From positions 1-8,374 of the forward strand of contig CAIKGX010000020.1 in assembly GCA_903827075.1 (NCBI GenBank): DNA of 8,374 bases, read 5' to 3'. Every line of letters starts with the position of its first letter. Position 1 is the stretch's first letter. This document shows positions 4,898 through 8,374 of this stretch, one piece after another. The translations under genes were made by a program, and so were the position numbers. The DNA comes from an uncultured beta proteobacterium. Lineage in GTDB: Bacteria; Pseudomonadota; Gammaproteobacteria; Burkholderiales; Burkholderiaceae. The notes under the pieces are model-generated. The model did no database searches. It saw only the letters and a list, made by a program, of their open reading frames with translations, and had not been told where the DNA came from.

Positions 4898-6816
4898 TGA
4901 TTCCTGAGTTTGGGCACTATGCATTAGTTTTGGCTTTATGTATCGCCATGATTCAAGGAGTGCTACCTTTAATAGGTGCACATCAGGGCCGTCGCGAATG
5001 GCTGATGTTGGCTAGGCCGGCCGCCCAAACGGTATTTTTATTGCTCGCGATTGCTTTTGCGACCTTGGCATGGAGTTTTTACATTAACGACTTCTCTGTT
5101 TTGTATGTGGCAGAGCATTCCAATTCTCAACTTCCGGTTGTTTATCGTTTTGGCGCTGTTTGGGGTGGTCATGAGGGCTCCTTGCTTTTGTGGGTTCTCT
5201 TGTTATCTACTTGGACTTTTTTGGTAGCCCAGCTTTCAAAATCCTTAGACGAATTTATGGTGGCACGAGTCATTGGGGTATTAGGTTTAGTGATCACTGG
5301 ATTACTCTTATTTGTACTCACTACTTCCAATCCATTCGAGCGATTATTCCCAGCAGCACAAGATGGGCGTTCATTAAATCCCCTATTACAAGATCCAGGC
5401 TTAGTCTTTCATCCGCCGATGCTTTACATGGGTTATGTAGGCTTTTCAGTGGCTTTTGCTTTTGCTATTGCATCTCTGTTATCCGGCAGGTTAGATGCTG
5501 CTTGGGCGCGCTGGTCGCGTCCATGGACTACGGCTGCATGGGTATTCCTCACGCTGGGAATTGCCCTAGGTTCTTGGTGGGCTTATTACGAATTGGGTTG
5601 GGGCGGTTGGTGGTTTTGGGATCCAGTTGAGAACGCCTCTTTCATTCCGTGGTTAGTTGGAACAGCTTTATTACATTCTTTGGCAGTGACAGAAAAGCGC
5701 GGCGGATTTAAGAGTTGGACTGTCCTGTTGGCGATTACTGCTTTTTCACTCTCATTGCTAGGAACCTTCCTGGTGCGCTCTGGAGTGCTTACTTCAGTAC
5801 ATGCCTTCGCAACCGATCCTAAGCGCGGTATTTTTATTCTCATCTTCCTTTCGCTAGTGGTCGGTTCCTCTCTAGTGCTATACGCTTGGCGTGCTCCAAA
5901 AAGTTCCTTGGGCGGTAAATTTAGTTTGAGCTCACGTGAGACCTTAATTCTTTTGGGGAATGTCTTCTTGGTGGTTTCGGCAGCTTCCGTATTGCTTGGA
6001 ACGCTGTATCCCTTATTAATTGATGCCTTGCACCTGGGTAAGATTTCGGTTGGCCCGCCTTACTTTAATAGTGTATTTGTGCCGATCATGATTCCTTTGC
6101 TGGTATTAATGGGAATTGGGCCTTGGGCTAATTGGAAAAATACCAATTTAATTGCGGTGATCAAGCGCCTATGGATTGCGGGTGTAGCAGCGGTGTGCGC
6201 TGCAATCCTCATTCCGATATCGATGGGCAGCTTTACTTGGTTAAGTAGCATAGGATTTTTATTGGCTTTCTGGGTCATTGCTTCGGGTTGCATGCAAATC
6301 ATTCGACAGGCAAAAGTCGGTAAACCTACGCGCTCATTTATTGGGATGCAATTAGCCCACTTAGGGATTGCTATCTTTGTGATTGGTGTCACGATGGTCG
6401 GCGGCTACCAAGAAGAGAAGGATGTGCGCATGCTTGCTGGTGAAAGTGTGACAGTGGGTGGATACCAGATCCAGTTACAGGGCGTCAGTGAGGTGCCGGG
6501 CCCTAATTACAAAGCCATGCGCGGCACTTTCTTGTTAATGCGAAACGGCCAGACGGAAGCGATGATGTATCCAGAAAAGCGGAGTTACTTCTCTTCTACG
6601 ATGCCAATGACTGAAGCCGCCATTGATGTTGGGCTTACACGAGATATCTATGTTTCTTTGGGTGAGGAATTAGAGGATAAAGCTTGGGCAGTACGCGTCT
6701 ATTACAAACCCTTTGTGGATTGGATTTGGGGTGGTTGTCTTTTGATGGCCTTAGGCGGTATCTTGGCGATTTCGGATAAGCGCTATCGTATCAAGCTGAG
6801 AAAATCTGCCGCATGA
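4897..6816 (+). CDS. ccmF: CcmF, heme lyase core of cytochrome c System I
   Basis: At 639 residues this is a full-length CcmF with many membrane segments. Landmarks in order are: VWGGHEGSLLLW (89-99 region), FHPPMLYMGYVG with His172, WWD motif WGGWWFWDPVENASF (235-249), His260 (ALLHS), His302 (SVHAFA) and His488 (QLAHLG). These correspond to E. coli His173, His261, His303 and His491, the ligands of the WWD-bound heme and of the structural heme b. Residues about 502-600 form the large periplasmic domain before the last membrane segment (about 608-625). CcmF takes heme from CcmE and, with CcmH and CcmI, attaches it to apocytochrome CXXCH. ATG 4897 overlaps the ccmE stop by one base, with GGAAG at 4886-4890 as ribosome-binding site. 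Confidence 0.98.
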   Translation: MIPEFGHYALVLALCIAMIQGVLPLIGAHQGRREWLMLARPAAQTVFLLLAIAFATLAWSFYINDFSVLYVAEHSNSQLPVVYRFGAVWGGHEGSLLLWVLLLSTWTFLVAQLSKSLDEFMVARVIGVLGLVITGLLLFVLTTSNPFERLFPAAQDGRSLNPLLQDPGLVFHPPMLYMGYVGFSVAFAFAIASLLSGRLDAAWARWSRPWTTAAWVFLTLGIALGSWWAYYELGWGGWWFWDPVENASFIPWLVGTALLHSLAVTEKRGGFKSWTVLLAITAFSLSLLGTFLVRSGVLTSVHAFATDPKRGIFILIFLSLVVGSSLVLYAWRAPKSSLGGKFSLSSRETLILLGNVFLVVSAASVLLGTLYPLLIDALHLGKISVGPPYFNSVFVPIMIPLLVLMGIGPWANWKNTNLIAVIKRLWIAGVAAVCAAILIPISMGSFTWLSSIGFLLAFWVIASGCMQIIRQAKVGKPTRSFIGMQLAHLGIAIFVIGVTMVGGYQEEKDVRMLAGESVTVGGYQIQLQGVSEVPGPNYKAMRGTFLLMRNGQTEAMMYPEKRSYFSSTMPMTEAAIDVGLTRDIYVSLGEELEDKAWAVRVYYKPFVDWIWGGCLLMALGGILAISDKRYRIKLRKSAA

Positions 6817-7343
6817 AAGCAAAATTCTTAATTCCACTCGCCTTGTTTGTGGTGCTCATTGGGTTTTTAGCTGTTGGCTTAAATCGTGATCCTCACGAAG
6901 TGCCATCTCCTTTGATTAATAAGCCAGCACCTGCTTTTGAATTAGTTCAACTATCCGATCCTCAAAAAACGTTTTCTCCGGAAAGTATGAGGGGACAAGT
7001 TTGGGTTTTAAATGTCTGGGCATCTTGGTGTGTTGCGTGCCGTGAAGAGCATCCGGTCTTAGTTGAAATGGGCAAGCTTCAGATGGCGCCCATTATCGGT
7101 TTAGATTACAAAGACAAGCGGGATGATGCTATGGCAATGTTATCTCGCCAGGGCAATCCCTATCTCTTATCTGCCTTTGATGCTGATGGGCGTGTTGGGA
7201 TTAACTATGGTGTGTATGGCGTACCAGAGACGTATGTGATTGACAAAGAAGGCATCATTCGCTTTAAACATATCGGCCCCATCACCATGGATTTATTGAA
7301 TCGCAAGATTTTTCCCTTATTAAGCGAGCTCAAAAAATCGTGA
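6813..7343 (+). CDS. ccmG: CcmG (DsbE), membrane-anchored thiol:disulfide oxidoreductase
   Basis: This 176-residue thioredoxin-fold protein has an N-terminal anchor (about 5-23) and the active site NVWASWCVACREEHP, with Cys73 and Cys76. GVPETYVID (136-144) follows, where Pro138 is the cis-proline beside the active site. The family insert, with acidic residues and the glycine of IIGLDYKDK, is present. CcmG is a reductant in the periplasm. It receives electrons from CcdA or DsbD and keeps apocytochrome and CcmH cysteines reduced so that heme can be attached. No ccdA or dsbD lies in the window. The start overlaps the ccmF stop as ATGA, and the end overlaps the ccmH start by 4 nt. Confidence 0.96.
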   Translation: MKAKFLIPLALFVVLIGFLAVGLNRDPHEVPSPLINKPAPAFELVQLSDPQKTFSPESMRGQVWVLNVWASWCVACREEHPVLVEMGKLQMAPIIGLDYKDKRDDAMAMLSRQGNPYLLSAFDADGRVGINYGVYGVPETYVIDKEGIIRFKHIGPITMDLLNRKIFPLLSELKKS

Positions 7344-7816
7344 AACATTTTTTACTTATCCTTAGTGCGCTCGCCATTATTGCTGCGGGCTTAGGCACGA
7401 CTCGTGCTAAGGATGCTGCACCATTATCTGATGATCCCATAACAGAACAGCGTCTGATAGTGATCTCTGAAGAAATGCGCTGCTTGGTTTGCCAAAATGA
7501 ATCCTTATCAGGTTCACGTTCTGATTTAGCAAATGACTTGCGACGAGAAATTCGCACCCTGATCAAAGAGGGTAAGAGTGATGATCAAATTCGTAGCTTC
7601 ATGGTTGAGCGCTATGGTGATTTTGTTTTATATCGTCCACCCGTCAAGCCAATTACCTGGCTCTTGTGGCTAGGTCCCTTTGTGATTCTGTTGGTGGGCA
7701 TCACTGGTTTGATGATCTATTTAAAACGCAGAAACTATGCTGTCTCCACTGCAGCACTTTCTGATGATGAGAATCGCCGTATCGATGCGCTCTTAAAAGA
7801 AAGTACGCATGACTAG
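7340..7816 (+). CDS. ccmH: CcmH (CycL type), thiol-redox subunit of the heme lyase
   Basis: The 158-residue protein has a signal peptide (about 1-23), a short three-helix periplasmic domain with the redox motif MRCLVCQN (Cys48 and Cys51), and the conserved run RSFMVERYGDFVLYRPP (85-101). A membrane segment follows at about 105-127, then a cytoplasmic tail. This is the single-domain CcmH; the E. coli protein is longer because a CcmI-like TPR part is fused to it. CcmH binds or reduces the CXXCH cysteines of apocytochrome c in partnership with CcmG and CcmF. Its GTG start at 7340 overlaps the ccmG stop (GTGA), with no good ribosome-binding site, so coupling is likely. It overlaps ccmI by 8 nt. 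Confidence 0.96.
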   Translation: MKHFLLILSALAIIAAGLGTTRAKDAAPLSDDPITEQRLIVISEEMRCLVCQNESLSGSRSDLANDLRREIRTLIKEGKSDDQIRSFMVERYGDFVLYRPPVKPITWLLWLGPFVILLVGITGLMIYLKRRNYAVSTAALSDDENRRIDALLKESTHD

Positions 7817-8374
7817 TTTTTTAATCTCTGCTCTTTTACTGTTAATTTTGGTTTTGGTTTTATTGCTGCGACCATTATTTTTCCCTGCTCAAGCTGCGGC
7901 GACATCTCGTCGTCAAATGAATGCAGCAATTTATCGTGAAGAGTTGGATAAGTTAGAGGGTGATCATCAATCAGGCTTAGTAGATGCTGAGGCATATGAG
8001 CTAGCTCATGCTGAAATGCGGCAACGCCTGTTTCAGGATACGAATGAAGAGGATGACCGATCTGTTTTGGGTTCTCCCAAAAAAACCATCATAGGCCTTT
8101 GTATTTTTGTTGTGATTCTTTCTTCAGGCTTTTACTTTGTTCTAGGTGATGCGACGCGGGTTGCGCAACAGAAGTCAGATCAGCCCATGACACAAGAGTC
8201 TGTTGAGAAAATGGTTTCTGAATTTGCTGCCAAGATGGAAAAAGAGCCAGACAATCTAAAAGGGTGGGCGATGTTAGCGCGCTCATATCAAATTTTAGGG
8301 CGCAATGCAGAAGCAGCAAAAGCATTTGAACGTGCCGGTTCATTTGTAGACTCTGACCCTCAGTTAATGGCAGA
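7809..8374 (+). CDS. ccmI: CcmI, apocytochrome c chaperone with TPR domain, 5' part only
   Basis: An open frame begins at ATG 7809, overlaps the ccmH stop by 8 nt and runs off the right edge after 188 codons with no stop. A membrane segment (about 3-20) is followed by the CcmI cytoplasmic loop NAAIYREELDKLEGDHQSG (38-56), whose heptad-like Leu and Glu spacing fits the known coiled-coil region. A second membrane segment lies at about 93-112. From about 143 to 176 a TPR-like unit is readable: EPDNLKGWAMLARSYQILGR, then NAEAAKAFERA. In the family the periplasmic TPRs bind the C-terminal helix of apocytochrome c and bring it to CcmFH. The C-terminal repeats are outside the window. Confidence 0.92.
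   Translation, partial: MTSFLISALLLLILVLVLLLRPLFFPAQAAATSRRQMNAAIYREELDKLEGDHQSGLVDAEAYELAHAEMRQRLFQDTNEEDDRSVLGSPKKTIIGLCIFVVILSSGFYFVLGDATRVAQQKSDQPMTQESVEKMVSEFAAKMEKEPDNLKGWAMLARSYQILGRNAEAAKAFERAGSFVDSDPQLMA

Noticed and set aside
5190..5630. Forward open frame of 146 codons inside ccmF
   Set aside because: It is an alternative frame across conserved CcmF membrane segments. The translation has no recognisable domain.
6060..6392. Antisense open frame of 110 codons inside ccmF
   Set aside because: It is a mirror of hydrophobic coding sequence with no independent start signals.
1..8374. Mobile element, CRISPR array or a new defence-type system
   Set aside because: No transposase, integrase, terminal repeats or regularly spaced repeats were seen. 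Apart from the exported protein at 1614-2024, every gene belongs to a known enzyme or cytochrome c maturation family.

Overview
The window reads as a chromosomal segment from a Gram-negative bacterium. Every gene I can support lies on the + strand. Base composition is moderate (mid-40s % GC by eye). A complete-looking cytochrome c maturation System I locus, several signal-peptide proteins and the protein sequences all point to a proteobacterium. A Burkholderiales member of the Polynucleobacter type is my best guess. That rests on general resemblance only, because the window has no rRNA or other marker gene.

Layout. Positions 1-334 hold the C-terminal part of a quinone oxidoreductase of the zinc-independent MDR family. 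It is followed by a short intergenic stretch with two hairpins and a candidate promoter. Positions 470-1579 encode a secreted Ntn-hydrolase of the choloylglycine hydrolase / penicillin V acylase family. Positions 1614-2024 encode a small exported beta-rich protein of unknown role, probably transcribed with the hydrolase. Positions 2025-2204 are a non-coding control region. It carries a perfect TATAAT, a 17-nt palindrome, a TTGACA-17-GACAAT promoter candidate and overlapping hairpins.

From 2205 to the right edge lies the operon ccmA-ccmB-ccmC-ccmD-ccmE-ccmF-ccmG-ccmH-ccmI, with ccmI cut off by the window end. Every junction overlaps by 1, 4 or 8 nt, so the nine genes form one translationally coupled unit. 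CcmABCD load heme onto the histidine of CcmE, with CcmAB supplying ATP-driven release of holo-CcmE. CcmF, CcmH and CcmI form the ligase module that joins heme to the CXXCH cysteines of apocytochromes. CcmG and CcmH are the thiol-redox arm that keeps those cysteines reduced. All diagnostic residues I looked for are present: the CcmA ATPase motifs, the CcmC and CcmF WWD motifs and histidines, the CcmE heme histidine, and the CcmG and CcmH CXXC motifs. CcmH and CcmI are separate proteins, unlike the fused CcmH of E. coli.

I found no mobile element, CRISPR array, tRNA or rRNA, and no clearly new system. The most unusual material is the control region before ccmA and the hydrolase / small exported protein pair.
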